This document shows, one piece after another, positions 28,804 to 37,645 of a stretch of 38,799 bases of DNA; position 1 is the stretch's first letter; the number at the start of each line of letters is the position of its first letter. Source of the stretch: Geobacter sp. (GTDB lineage Bacteria; Desulfobacterota; Desulfuromonadia; Geobacterales; Pseudopelobacteraceae). The notes below the pieces were generated by a model. The model had not been told where the DNA came from, did no database searches, and worked only from the letters and a program-made list of their open reading frames with translations. The stretch covers positions 1 through 38,799 of the forward strand of contig VFJM01000157.1 of the NCBI GenBank assembly GCA_009886055.1, written 5' to 3'. Made by a program: the position numbers and the translations under genes.

Positions 28804-30735
28804 ATGATCAAGACTATACTCCAATTGATTATATCGTTGATTTCTTTAACAATCATTGGTTGTGCAGATAAAACCAGAGACAGCATCTTGCGGGGCGATG
28901 CGGGTATCGTGAACAGCAACTTCTGCGATGCCGTCACACACTACCGCACGGCCCTGGCGTTGTCCCCCGATCGTGCAAGGGACCAGAGATTCGACGCAAA
29001 CCTCCGGTACGCAAAAAAAGAATGTGCAAAGTCCCATTACAGGGAAGGGACGGAATATGCCGCCAAACAGCAGCTGGACGAAGCGGCAAATGCGTTCAAG
29101 AGCGCTCTGACTGTTGATCCAGACAACAAAAAGGCTCAGCAGGCGCTTGAGCAGACCCTCAACATCAAAGCTGACAACATTATGACCGCGGTTGATTGTT
29201 ATCAGGACGGGATGGCAACCGCCGCTAAAAAGGATTGGCGAAACGCCGTGAAACATTTTCAACGGGCGCTAACGGTCAACGCAAACCATCGTCAGACACA
29301 AGAACAGATCGACAGCGCTCTCCAGCAAATCAAGCGGGGTGACGAGATCTATAGCGCAGCCCTGGGGATGTTTGAAAAGAAGAAGTGGACGAATGCGGTC
29401 GGGGAATTTGGGAAAGTGCTGGCCATTGACCCCGCGCACCCGAACGCCCCTGATAAAATCCGGCTTGCCCAGGCCGAGATAGCGGGCGGACGGGATAACT
29501 TACTGAACGGAAAGAGTGCTCTCAAGCAGGATAACCGCCCGGAGGCAATCAAGTTTTTCAAAAAAGCCTTGCAGCAGGATGCCGAACAATCAGAGGCGCG
29601 CAGTGCGCTTGCAGACATCTATTACAGCATTGCCAGCGGACAGGCGGAAAAAGGGAATGCGGGGAACGCGGTTCTCTTTCACACGAAAGCACTCTCCTTG
29701 CAACCGAATCACAAAGGAGCCGGCGTAACGGTGACGACGCTTGAGGATGAAATCAGGCTGCGGATTTCCTGCAATCTGGCGTTGCTTCCACTCAGGGAGT
29801 ATTCGCGTGATCCGGAGCTGTCGAATGGATTATACACCGCCTTGAGAAACAAAATGCTGGCTAACGAGAATAGCTTTGTAAAAATTATCGATAACAAGCC
29901 GCTCGAAATGCTCGCGGAAGAGAAGGACATCCCTGTTGAAAAACTGAATGAAGGCAAAAATATCCATTTTTTAAAGGCATTGCCCAAGGTCAGCGCCGTC
30001 TTGACGGGAAAAATTGCCGCCTTTAAAATATCATCCGAGAAGAAAGCAGAAAATCTTTCAAAACAGTACCAGTCCGGGACGAATCGAGTCAAAAATCCGG
30101 AGTACGAAACCGCCGTGACAAATGCGCGTCACGCAAACGAGGCGGCTGAGGCCGCCAGGCGTGCGGCGGCACAGGTGGGAGGGGCGCTTGGCTTTCTCGG
30201 TAAAATGGTAAGTACCGTCACGGAGATCAACACAAGCATAGACGTGGCCAATACACCGGAATACATCGAAGAGCCGGTTTTCAGCACGTGGCGCTACAAG
30301 ATCAATCACCACAAGAAAAAAGCGAACATATCTGTGGCTTTCCGTCTTGTGGATACACAGACCGGTGAATTGCTCGCTGATGAGTCGATTCCTGCCCATG
30401 TCGAGTTCACCGCTGATTCCGTCGAGAATCCGAACCCGGAGATCGGCATTGAAGACAAACCGTTGCCCTTTGAGTCAGACGACGACCTGAAGAGCGCAGT
30501 TATTTCAAAGGCTACGGACCAGATCGCCGCCAAGCTCACCTTGACGTTGCAAAAATACGCAAGCAAGTATCTCCTCGCCGCAACGCGTTTCGATGCCACG
30601 GCCGACAGGATTCAGGCTGTTGAGAATTATATGAATTTTGTGTATGCCATTCCCAATGACAGCCCAACGTATGCAAACGAGCTCAAAAAGGTCAAGGAAT
30701 ATTTGGAGTCCGTTGACATCAACAATCAAATGTAA
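28804..30735 (+). CDS. TPR-repeat lipoprotein with CsgG/LpoB-like C-terminal region
   Basis: MIKTILQLIISLISLTIIGCADK lipobox; TPR-like helices (e.g. EGTEYAAKQQLDEAANAFKSALTVDPDNKKAQQAL, FEKKKWTNAVGEFGKVLAIDPAHPNAPDKI, QDNRPEAIKFFKKALQQDAEQSEARSAL); then LALLPLREYS...LTGKIAAFKIS...ISVAFRLVDTQTGELLADESI. Confidence 0.8.
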   Translation: MIKTILQLIISLISLTIIGCADKTRDSILRGDAGIVNSNFCDAVTHYRTALALSPDRARDQRFDANLRYAKKECAKSHYREGTEYAAKQQLDEAANAFKSALTVDPDNKKAQQALEQTLNIKADNIMTAVDCYQDGMATAAKKDWRNAVKHFQRALTVNANHRQTQEQIDSALQQIKRGDEIYSAALGMFEKKKWTNAVGEFGKVLAIDPAHPNAPDKIRLAQAEIAGGRDNLLNGKSALKQDNRPEAIKFFKKALQQDAEQSEARSALADIYYSIASGQAEKGNAGNAVLFHTKALSLQPNHKGAGVTVTTLEDEIRLRISCNLALLPLREYSRDPELSNGLYTALRNKMLANENSFVKIIDNKPLEMLAEEKDIPVEKLNEGKNIHFLKALPKVSAVLTGKIAAFKISSEKKAENLSKQYQSGTNRVKNPEYETAVTNARHANEAAEAARRAAAQVGGALGFLGKMVSTVTEINTSIDVANTPEYIEEPVFSTWRYKINHHKKKANISVAFRLVDTQTGELLADESIPAHVEFTADSVENPNPEIGIEDKPLPFESDDDLKSAVISKATDQIAAKLTLTLQKYASKYLLAATRFDATADRIQAVENYMNFVYAIPNDSPTYANELKKVKEYLESVDINNQM

Positions 30736-30758
30736 CGTTCGTTCACCAAGGAGAGATT

Positions 30759-32075
30759 ATGACCAGATTGAATTTATTCCGAGTTCTTATTGCAGTAATG
30801 GCATTCTGCACTTTCTGCCCTATGCAGGCGTATTCTCTTTCTTTTCCATGGTCAACTACTCCGATAAACAGAGAGATAACCTCGACTCCGGACGGAGCAG
30901 CGATCTATTACTCACTAAAAGAGGACGAACCAGGAACAAAGCTGGGAAATACACCCTTCAAAGACGTGATCAAGGACAGCAAAAAGTCCCCGGGCGGATA
31001 TTACCGGATCGAAATGGAGGGGTACAAACCAAAGACGATATTTGTGCCTAATCAGGAAAAACCTGCCGACATTAAACAGGATATCGAACTCCAGCCGATC
31101 ACGACGATTCGCCTTAAAGTCACTTCCAACCCGCCGGGAGCGGTGATTCTGTTTGGGAGGGACAAAAACAACATCACCAAGGAACTTGGTCCTGCGCCGT
31201 ATACTGAATCAAAAACAGACGCTGCTTCAGAACAGAAACCATACTGGGAAAAAGGTTTTTACAAGGCGCTTCTGAAGGGTTACCGCCCAAAAGTTATCGC
31301 CAGTGATCGAAGTGGGGAAAACAGGCAGATCAATTTCGAACTTGAGCCGCTCCCCCTGCCGCCTGAGCCGCCAAAGGCCGAGTATCCCGACAGGAAAACC
31401 GTCGCATGGAAACCTGTCAACCTGGATGCCTTCAAGAATCCGGACGTGGATCTTTCGTCAGGCCTTCCGTTGGCTGTCATGAATTTCAAGGGAAACAGCG
31501 CGCAGGAAATCGGGAGCCTGGTGGCTGATTCGCTCATACTTAAGCTGCAAAGAAAAGGTTTCGTGGTCATCGAGCGTGAACTCATTGAAAAGGCCATCAC
31601 TGACCTGAAAGGTACTGCATCTGCACCCGGAATCGAACTTATCAATAGCCTGAGCGCGCCTCTTAAAACACGCTATTTCATGATCGGTTCCATACACGAA
31701 TACGTCTCAGGCAATGAAAATGTCACCATTATTCCCTTCATACCCGACAGGGAGAAGGAACGGTATCAGAAGGAATATGATGCATATACGGCCTATTTCA
31801 AGGGAGAGAACATACCCAACCCACAACCTGTCAAAACCTTGCAGGAGTGGGAGCTTGAATTTAATGCCAAATTACAGACATTTTCCATGCCGATTGCCCG
31901 GGTAAGCATTACCGCAAAAATACTTGATGTTAAGAGCGGCAAGACGGTGTGGACCGGCATCGCCAACGTCTCTGAAAACGGGCTGCAGAGGGGTATGAAT
32001 ACAATACTGTCTGCCATGGCGGACAGCATTGCCGATCAGGGAGAAGGCAAGGCGGAGAATAAGAACAAACACTAG
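30759..32075 (+). CDS. Exported protein with two PEGA-like domains and a CsgG/TolB-N-like C-terminal domain
   Basis: N-terminal hydrophobic export signal; ITSTPDGAAIYYSL...GNTPFKDVI...YYRIEMEGYKPKTIFV and LKVTSNPPGAVILFGRDK...GPAPYTES...FYKALLKGYRPKVI; then LPLAVMNFKGNSAQEIGSLVADSLILKLQRKGFVVIERELIEKAI...ARVSITAKILDVKSGKTVWTG. SD AAGGAGAG. Confidence 0.8.
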   Translation: MTRLNLFRVLIAVMAFCTFCPMQAYSLSFPWSTTPINREITSTPDGAAIYYSLKEDEPGTKLGNTPFKDVIKDSKKSPGGYYRIEMEGYKPKTIFVPNQEKPADIKQDIELQPITTIRLKVTSNPPGAVILFGRDKNNITKELGPAPYTESKTDAASEQKPYWEKGFYKALLKGYRPKVIASDRSGENRQINFELEPLPLPPEPPKAEYPDRKTVAWKPVNLDAFKNPDVDLSSGLPLAVMNFKGNSAQEIGSLVADSLILKLQRKGFVVIERELIEKAITDLKGTASAPGIELINSLSAPLKTRYFMIGSIHEYVSGNENVTIIPFIPDREKERYQKEYDAYTAYFKGENIPNPQPVKTLQEWELEFNAKLQTFSMPIARVSITAKILDVKSGKTVWTGIANVSENGLQRGMNTILSAMADSIADQGEGKAENKNKH

Positions 32076-32155
32076 AAAGCATACAAGTTTCCGAATTCAT
32101 GATTTGAGTTTTGGAGACCACTTCAGAATTTTCCGTACCTTATTATTTCATGATA

Positions 32156-32276
32156 TTCCCCTGAATACTGGTCCGGTTTTCAGGGGAAGATCCCAACAGC
32201 AATGGGCTACAGGCATAACTTGTAGCCCATTGCTGTTGGGAAGAATTCAGGGGACTACTTTTTGTACCAGGGAGTA
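32156..32276. repeat. Compound palindromic element (two hairpins plus TTCAGGGGA repeat), REP/RAYT- or IS200/IS605-like non-autonomous candidate
   Basis: Hairpin 1 TTCCCCTGAA (32156-32165) / TTCAGGGGAA (32179-32188). Hairpin 2 TCCCAACAGCAATGGGCTACA (32191-32211) / TGTAGCCCATTGCTGTTGGGA (32221-32241), perfect 21 bp. Then GAATTCAGGGGACTACTTTTTGTACCAGGGA. Confidence 0.75.
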
Positions 32277-32284
32277 ATTGCATA

Positions 32285-33433
32285 ATGATCGCCGAAAAAA
32301 CACCCTTGAACGACATCATCGCCGCACGCATACAACAACAGGGGCGCATCACCTTTGCCGACTTCATGGCGGCCTGCCTCTACGAACCGGGTCTAGGCTA
32401 CTACACCTCTCCGGGGCGCAAAGTCGGCGCCGAGGGGGATTTTTACACCAGCATCACCGTGCATGCCGCCTTCGGGCGTGTGGTCGCCCGCGAGATCGCC
32501 CAGATGTGGCGCGGCATGGGGGCACCCGCCGCTTTTACCCTGGTGGAGTGCGGGGCCGGCAATGGTCGTCTGGCGTGCGACATCATGGATTTTCTGGCGG
32601 AGCGCGAGCCGGTGATGTACCAAAGCCTGCGTCTGCGGCTGGTAGAGCAGGAGCCTTCTCTCGAATCGGCGCAGCGCGAGATGCTTGCCTCCCACAGCAA
32701 CCGGCTTTCCTGGCTGTCACCGGATGAATTTGCTTCAGGGAGTTTCACCTTCAGCGGCTGCCTCTACTCCAATGAACTTATCGATGCGCTGCCAACCCAT
32801 CGGGTAGTAATGACCGCCGAAGGGGTGAGGGAGGTGTACGTCACCCTGAATGATGGCGAGTTCGCCGAAGAGGCGGGGGTACCATCGACGCCGGAGATTG
32901 AAGCATATCTGAAGCGCGTCGCCGTGAAGCTCCATCCCGGCCAGCAGGCCGAAGTCAACCTGAACGCTCCGAAATGGCTGGCAGCGGCATCAAAAGCGCT
33001 CAAGCAGGGCTTCATCCTGACGATCGATTACGGGCTTGCTGCGCCCGAACTCTACACGCCGCGGCGCAAGCTGGGGACACTGCTCTGTTATTACCGCCAT
33101 CAGATCGAGGAGAATCCCTACCTCCGCCCGGGGCTGCAGGACATCACCTCCCACGTCGACTTCACGACGCTGATGAAGCGCGGAGAAGAGCTGGGGCTGC
33201 AGAACGTCTGGTTCGGGGAACAGTACCGTTTCCTCCTCTCCGCCGGCATCATCGAGGAGATTGAAGATATTGAGCGTTCTCCCAGAACTGACGAGGAGAA
33301 GCTCCGGCTCCGTTTGACCCTCAAAAAGCTGATCCTGCCCGAAGGGGGGATGGGGGACACCTTCAGGGTGCTGATCCAGTCCAGGGGAGTAGATGCTCCC
33401 AGTCTGCTCTGCCAGCGCAGGATCGGAGGGTAA
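32285..33433 (+). CDS. SAM-dependent methyltransferase, MidA/NDUFAF7 (DUF185-type) family
   Basis: ITFADFMAACLYEPGLGYYTSPGRKVGAEGDFYTSITVHAAFGRVVAREIAQMW, LVECGAGNGRLACDIMDFL, ILTIDYGLAAPELYTPRRKLGTLLCYYRH. Confidence 0.9.
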   Translation: MIAEKTPLNDIIAARIQQQGRITFADFMAACLYEPGLGYYTSPGRKVGAEGDFYTSITVHAAFGRVVAREIAQMWRGMGAPAAFTLVECGAGNGRLACDIMDFLAEREPVMYQSLRLRLVEQEPSLESAQREMLASHSNRLSWLSPDEFASGSFTFSGCLYSNELIDALPTHRVVMTAEGVREVYVTLNDGEFAEEAGVPSTPEIEAYLKRVAVKLHPGQQAEVNLNAPKWLAAASKALKQGFILTIDYGLAAPELYTPRRKLGTLLCYYRHQIEENPYLRPGLQDITSHVDFTTLMKRGEELGLQNVWFGEQYRFLLSAGIIEEIEDIERSPRTDEEKLRLRLTLKKLILPEGGMGDTFRVLIQSRGVDAPSLLCQRRIGG

Positions 33434-34129
33434 ATGTCACGACTAACGTCAACTGAAGTCCGCGGCATAGTTTTCGACCTTGACGGCACCCTGTATGTGT
33501 GTGATCGATTCGCCGCCGAGATCCAGGGTGCCGCTGCTGCATACATTGCCGGACTCAAACAGATCAGTCAACCGGAAGCGGAGAAGTTGATGGCCGCCAC
33601 CCGGCAGAGGCTTACGACAGAGAGCGGCACGGTTCAGACGCTCTCTGCGGTCTGCAGAGAGCTGGGGGGGAGTGTACAGGAGCTGCATCGTTTCTTTGAG
33701 CGAACCCTGCGGCCGGAAGCGTATCTTGTGAGGGACGAACGGGTAATAGGGCTGCTGGAGCGCCTTTCAGAGCAGTTTTCACTCTACATATACACGAACA
33801 ACAATCGTGTCCTGACGACCCGTATCATGAATTATCTGGGGCTGGACGGTGCGGTGCACGGCATCTATACAATTGATGACACCTGGCGGGGCAAACCGGA
33901 TGAGGGGATTGTAAACAGGATATTGGAAGAGATCGGGCTCCCTCCGAACGAGGCGCTGTTTGTCGGAGATCGATATGACGTTGATCTGCGCGTGCCGGAA
34001 CAGCTCGGCTGCCCCGTGTACCTGAGCCAGAATCTGGAGCAGCTGTTGCGGCTGGGAGAGTTGCTTACTCCGTCTTCCCCCGCAGATACGTCAGCAGCTC
34101 CTGCAGGTCCTCAGGCGGTTCGGTCGTAA
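33434..34129 (+). CDS. HAD family hydrolase
   Basis: GIVFDLDGTLYVCDRFA; LYIYTNNNRVLTTRIMNYLGLDGAVHGIYTIDD; KPDEGIVNRILEEIGLPPNEALFVGDRYDVDLRVPEQLG. Confidence 0.9.
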   Translation: MSRLTSTEVRGIVFDLDGTLYVCDRFAAEIQGAAAAYIAGLKQISQPEAEKLMAATRQRLTTESGTVQTLSAVCRELGGSVQELHRFFERTLRPEAYLVRDERVIGLLERLSEQFSLYIYTNNNRVLTTRIMNYLGLDGAVHGIYTIDDTWRGKPDEGIVNRILEEIGLPPNEALFVGDRYDVDLRVPEQLGCPVYLSQNLEQLLRLGELLTPSSPADTSAAPAGPQAVRS

Positions 34130-35021
34130 ACTCCACATACTCACCACTCGATGGATGAATAAATCCGAGACAACGGGCGTGCAGGGCCTGACGGCCAAGA
34201 CGGTTGATCATGCCGCGCAGCTTGGTGTCGGGGATGTTGTTGCAGCGCCCCCCGTCCGGGTAGAGAGGATCTCCCAGCAGCGGGAAACCTGCTTCGGTCA
34301 GATGTACCCGGATCTGGTGGGTACGCCCGGTCTCAAGCCTCAGTTCCACCAGTGAAACCCTGCCGTAGCGTTCCTTCACCTTCCAGCGGGTAACCGCGTG
34401 TTTCCCGTTTTTTGCAGTTCCGGATAGCCGCAGCCGCTCGGTCGGATGGCGCCCGATGATCCCCTCGATCTTGCCGGTATCCTCCGGCGGTGAGCCGTAG
34501 ATCAGCGCCTGATAGATGCGCTTGACGGTGTGGGCGCTGAACTGCTCCGAAAGCGCCTGATGTGCCCGGTCATGTTTTGCGGCCACCAGCACACCGGAGG
34601 TCCCCTTGTCAAGGCGGTGGACGATGCCGGGGCGCAGTTCCCCTCCAATGCCGGCCAGATCGCTGCAGTGCGCCAGCAGGGCGTTGACCAGGGTTCCGCT
34701 GGTGTTGCCGGCTCCGGGGTGTACCACCATTCCGGCCGCCTTGTTGATCACGATCAGATCGCCGTCCTCATAGAGCACCTCAAGCGGGATCGCCTCAGGT
34801 AACGGCTGTGCCGGCAGCGGCGGCGGGATGTCGACCTCGATCTGCTCCCCCCCCTTCAGTTTCAGCGAAGTGCGCACCTGTTTACCGTCAACCAGTACGC
34901 TGCCGGTTTCGATGAGTCTCTGGACCGTAGACCGGGATTCTCCTCCCATCTCGCGGCTCAGAAAAAGATCAATTCTTGTCGGTTCGTTTTCGGGGGAGAA
35001 TGTGAATGAATGATGATTCAT
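34065..35021 (-). CDS. rluD: RluA-family pseudouridine synthase (RluD-like)
   Basis: S4-like N-terminus STVQRLIETGSVLVDGKQVRTSLKLKGGEQIEVDIP; GIVHRLDKGTSGVLVAAKHDRAHQALSEQF; LETGRTHQIRVHLTEAGFPLLGDPLY. Confidence 0.93.
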   Translation of the reverse strand: MNHHSFTFSPENEPTRIDLFLSREMGGESRSTVQRLIETGSVLVDGKQVRTSLKLKGGEQIEVDIPPPLPAQPLPEAIPLEVLYEDGDLIVINKAAGMVVHPGAGNTSGTLVNALLAHCSDLAGIGGELRPGIVHRLDKGTSGVLVAAKHDRAHQALSEQFSAHTVKRIYQALIYGSPPEDTGKIEGIIGRHPTERLRLSGTAKNGKHAVTRWKVKERYGRVSLVELRLETGRTHQIRVHLTEAGFPLLGDPLYPDGGRCNNIPDTKLRGMINRLGRQALHARCLGFIHPSSGEYVEFTTEPPEDLQELLTYLRGKTE

Positions 35022-35093
35022 GGCGTTCCTCAATAAACAGCAAAGGCGCACCAAGAAGGCACGCCTTGCAGAAATAATCAGTATGGCGATTCG

Positions 35094-35357
35094 TTACCAG
35101 ATGGATGATTCGATCTTGCCGGCCCGCTTGATAAGGACATCCACCACAGCGGTTCCGTAGATGATTTCCGGGTTGATATCGGTGGATACCCGGGAGAGAA
35201 AATGCTGGCGTCCCTCTTCAAGCTCCTCTTTGAGAACGTCAAAAATATTGTCGTTCTTGATGCCGTTCTCGACCTTTTCCCTGTTATACATGGCCACGTC
35301 GGAGAGAATGGCTCTGGCAAGGCGCTTGGCCTGATCCGGATTATCTATCATGTTCAT
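35094..35357 (-). CDS. Small conserved-looking protein, function unknown
   Basis: 87 aa MNMIDNPDQAKRLARAILSDVAMYNREKVENGIKNDNIFDVLKEELEEGRQHFLSRVSTDINPEIIYGTAVVDVLIKRAGKIESSIW; plausible SD (AGGAAT) and non-random composition. Confidence 0.75.
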   Translation of the reverse strand: MNMIDNPDQAKRLARAILSDVAMYNREKVENGIKNDNIFDVLKEELEEGRQHFLSRVSTDINPEIIYGTAVVDVLIKRAGKIESSIW

Positions 35358-35398
35358 GGATGATATTCCTCATGGAGTAAAGTTTTAACTTTATAGCA

Positions 35399-36835
35399 CT
35401 ATTTTACGCGTAATGCAAAGTAGATGCTCGCATTGCCGCGCCGTACCAGAATTGTCAGCCTGCCGCCCGGGGCGGCCTGCTGGATGACACGGGCATATTC
35501 AGCCGTGCTGCCGGTCCTTTTGCGGTTTATTAAAACAATCACATCCCCCCGCTTAATGCCCGCTTCCGCGGCTGCTCCGCCACGCACAGCATCAACGACA
35601 ACAACACCTTCACCCCCTTCGGCATTTTCAACGATCAGGCCGAGCATATCTGCTTCACCCTCCTGCTGCCGGCCACTCCGCTCCTCACGCTGCCGTTGTT
35701 TGGGTGCGCTGTCGGCACTTGCCAGTGTTATGCTCAGCTCAAGCGCCTTGCCGTCACGAAAGACGGAGATTTTGGCCACCTTGCCGATGCCTGCATCGGC
35801 AACCAGGCGCTGGAGATGGGACGGGTCCTTGACCTCGCTGCCGTTCAGGGCGGTGATAACATCCCCCTGCCTGACACCGGCCTTGTCTGCCGGTCCCCCT
35901 TTGATAACATCGTTAACCAGAGCGCCTTTGGCCTGTTTCAGACCGAATGACTGCGCCAGCTCTTCGGTTACCGGCTGGATCGTGACCCCCATGTAGCCGC
36001 GGCTGACGCTCCCTTTCTGGATCAACTGGGAAAAGACCGGCTTGGCCATGTTAATCGGGATGGCAAACCCGATCCCCTGCCCGGCGGCCACGATGGCGGT
36101 GTTGATGCCGACCACTTCGCCATAGACGTTCAGGAGCGGCCCCCCCGAGTTGCCGGGGTTGATGGAGGCATCCGTCTGGATAAAATTTTCGTAGGTTTCA
36201 ATACCCATATTGGAGCGACCGGTTGCAGAGATGACACCGACCGTCATGGTTCGGTCCAGACCGAAGGGGTTACCGATTGCAATCGCCCACTGTCCGACAT
36301 CAAGCTTGTCCGAATCGCCCAATACCGCAACCGGAAGATCCGTCGCACTGATCTTGATCACGGCGATGTCGGTTTTCTGATCGCCTCCGACCACTTTGGC
36401 GTCATACACCTTGTCGTTGGAGAGCTTGACCTGAATACTCTCGGCATCGCGGATAACATGGTCATTGGTTACGATGTAGCCATCCTTGCTGATCAAAAAG
36501 CCGGAGCCGAGGCTCTTATCCCGCCGGGTCTGGGGAGCGCCGAAAAATTCTTCGAAAAGGGGGTTGGTTTCAAAAAATGGCTGAATGCTTTTTTTTCTGC
36601 TGACCGTCGAGATATTGACGACCGAGGGGGTCACCTTTTTTGATACGTTACTGAATGCTTTCTGGGTGGAGAGAATATCGGTCGGTACATCCTTGACCGG
36701 GGCTTCTGCTTCCCTTCCCTTGCGATTCGATTCAAGAAACAGCGGGGTCTCTTTTTTTTCGCTGCAGCCACCCAGAGCACCGGCGCAGAACAAGACCGCC
36801 AGGAGTAACGGAAAGAGACGTGTCAGATGATTCAT
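35399..36835 (-). CDS. Do/DegQ (HtrA) family periplasmic serine protease
   Basis: Lipobox-like LGGCSEKK; SLGSGFLISKDGYIVTNDHVI, TDIAVIKI, FIQTDASINPGNSGGPLLNVYGEVVGINTAIVA; two PDZ regions. Confidence 0.94.
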   Translation of the reverse strand: MNHLTRLFPLLLAVLFCAGALGGCSEKKETPLFLESNRKGREAEAPVKDVPTDILSTQKAFSNVSKKVTPSVVNISTVSRKKSIQPFFETNPLFEEFFGAPQTRRDKSLGSGFLISKDGYIVTNDHVIRDAESIQVKLSNDKVYDAKVVGGDQKTDIAVIKISATDLPVAVLGDSDKLDVGQWAIAIGNPFGLDRTMTVGVISATGRSNMGIETYENFIQTDASINPGNSGGPLLNVYGEVVGINTAIVAAGQGIGFAIPINMAKPVFSQLIQKGSVSRGYMGVTIQPVTEELAQSFGLKQAKGALVNDVIKGGPADKAGVRQGDVITALNGSEVKDPSHLQRLVADAGIGKVAKISVFRDGKALELSITLASADSAPKQRQREERSGRQQEGEADMLGLIVENAEGGEGVVVVDAVRGGAAAEAGIKRGDVIVLINRKRTGSTAEYARVIQQAAPGGRLTILVRRGNASIYFALRVK

Positions 36836-37019
36836 TTTGAGCAACACCTGTATTTGATGGAATGAGTTAACCTGTCGAAACAGTAGTCAAATTCTTCAGC
36901 CGTGTCAAGGAATTAGGGTGCTGTACGCCTTGCGTTCTATCCAGCATAATTATGTTATTGTAACGCCGCTCCGTTTGTGTAAAAGTACCTTCTCAACAAA
37001 ATATTGCGGGGGGAATGTG

Positions 37020-37625
37020 ATGACCGACATCAAAGCGCAGATCAGGGAATTCCGAATCGGCGAGAAGATCAGGGGGCTCCGTCAGCAGAAGCGGCTGACT
37101 CTTCAGGAGCTGTCTGAACTAACGACCCTTTCCAAACCCCTGTTATCGCAGATCGAGAACCAGCAGGTCATCCCCCCTCTGGCAACCCTGCTCAAGATCG
37201 CCAAGGGGCTCAAGGTCGATATCCATTTTTTCTTTGCAGACGCCGGCAATAGCCAGAAGTACGTGCTGACGAGACGCGAGGATGTCCGTGAGGATGAAAA
37301 GGTCCCGCGGACGATAACCAATGAAATTGCCAGGCCGTACGCCTATCACTCGCTGGCCCAGGGACTCAGGCACAAGCATATGGAGCCGTTTCTGGTCGAG
37401 TTTGAAAACAAGGCGTGGGATGACAGCCTGTTCTTCAAGCATGAGGGTGACGAGGAATTTATCTACATCATCGCCGGGGAGCTCGATTTTCACTACATCA
37501 ATGAAGTGCTCCGCATGAGGACAGGCGACAGCATCTACTACGATTCCAGCCAGCCGCACGGCTGGGTGGCGGTCGGAGACGGCAATGCCCGGGCGGTGGC
37601 GGTGATGTACTACACTAAGGAATAA
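37020..37625 (+). CDS. XRE-family HTH regulator with C-terminal cupin domain
   Basis: IGEKIRGLRQQKRLTLQELSELTTLSKPLLSQIENQQVIPPLATLLKIAKGL; cupin region HEGDEEFIYIIAGELDFHYINEVLRMRTGDSIYYDSSQPHGW. Confidence 0.9.
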   Translation: MTDIKAQIREFRIGEKIRGLRQQKRLTLQELSELTTLSKPLLSQIENQQVIPPLATLLKIAKGLKVDIHFFFADAGNSQKYVLTRREDVREDEKVPRTITNEIARPYAYHSLAQGLRHKHMEPFLVEFENKAWDDSLFFKHEGDEEFIYIIAGELDFHYINEVLRMRTGDSIYYDSSQPHGWVAVGDGNARAVAVMYYTKE

Positions 37626-37645
37626 TTCTGAAGCGGATGGCGGCG

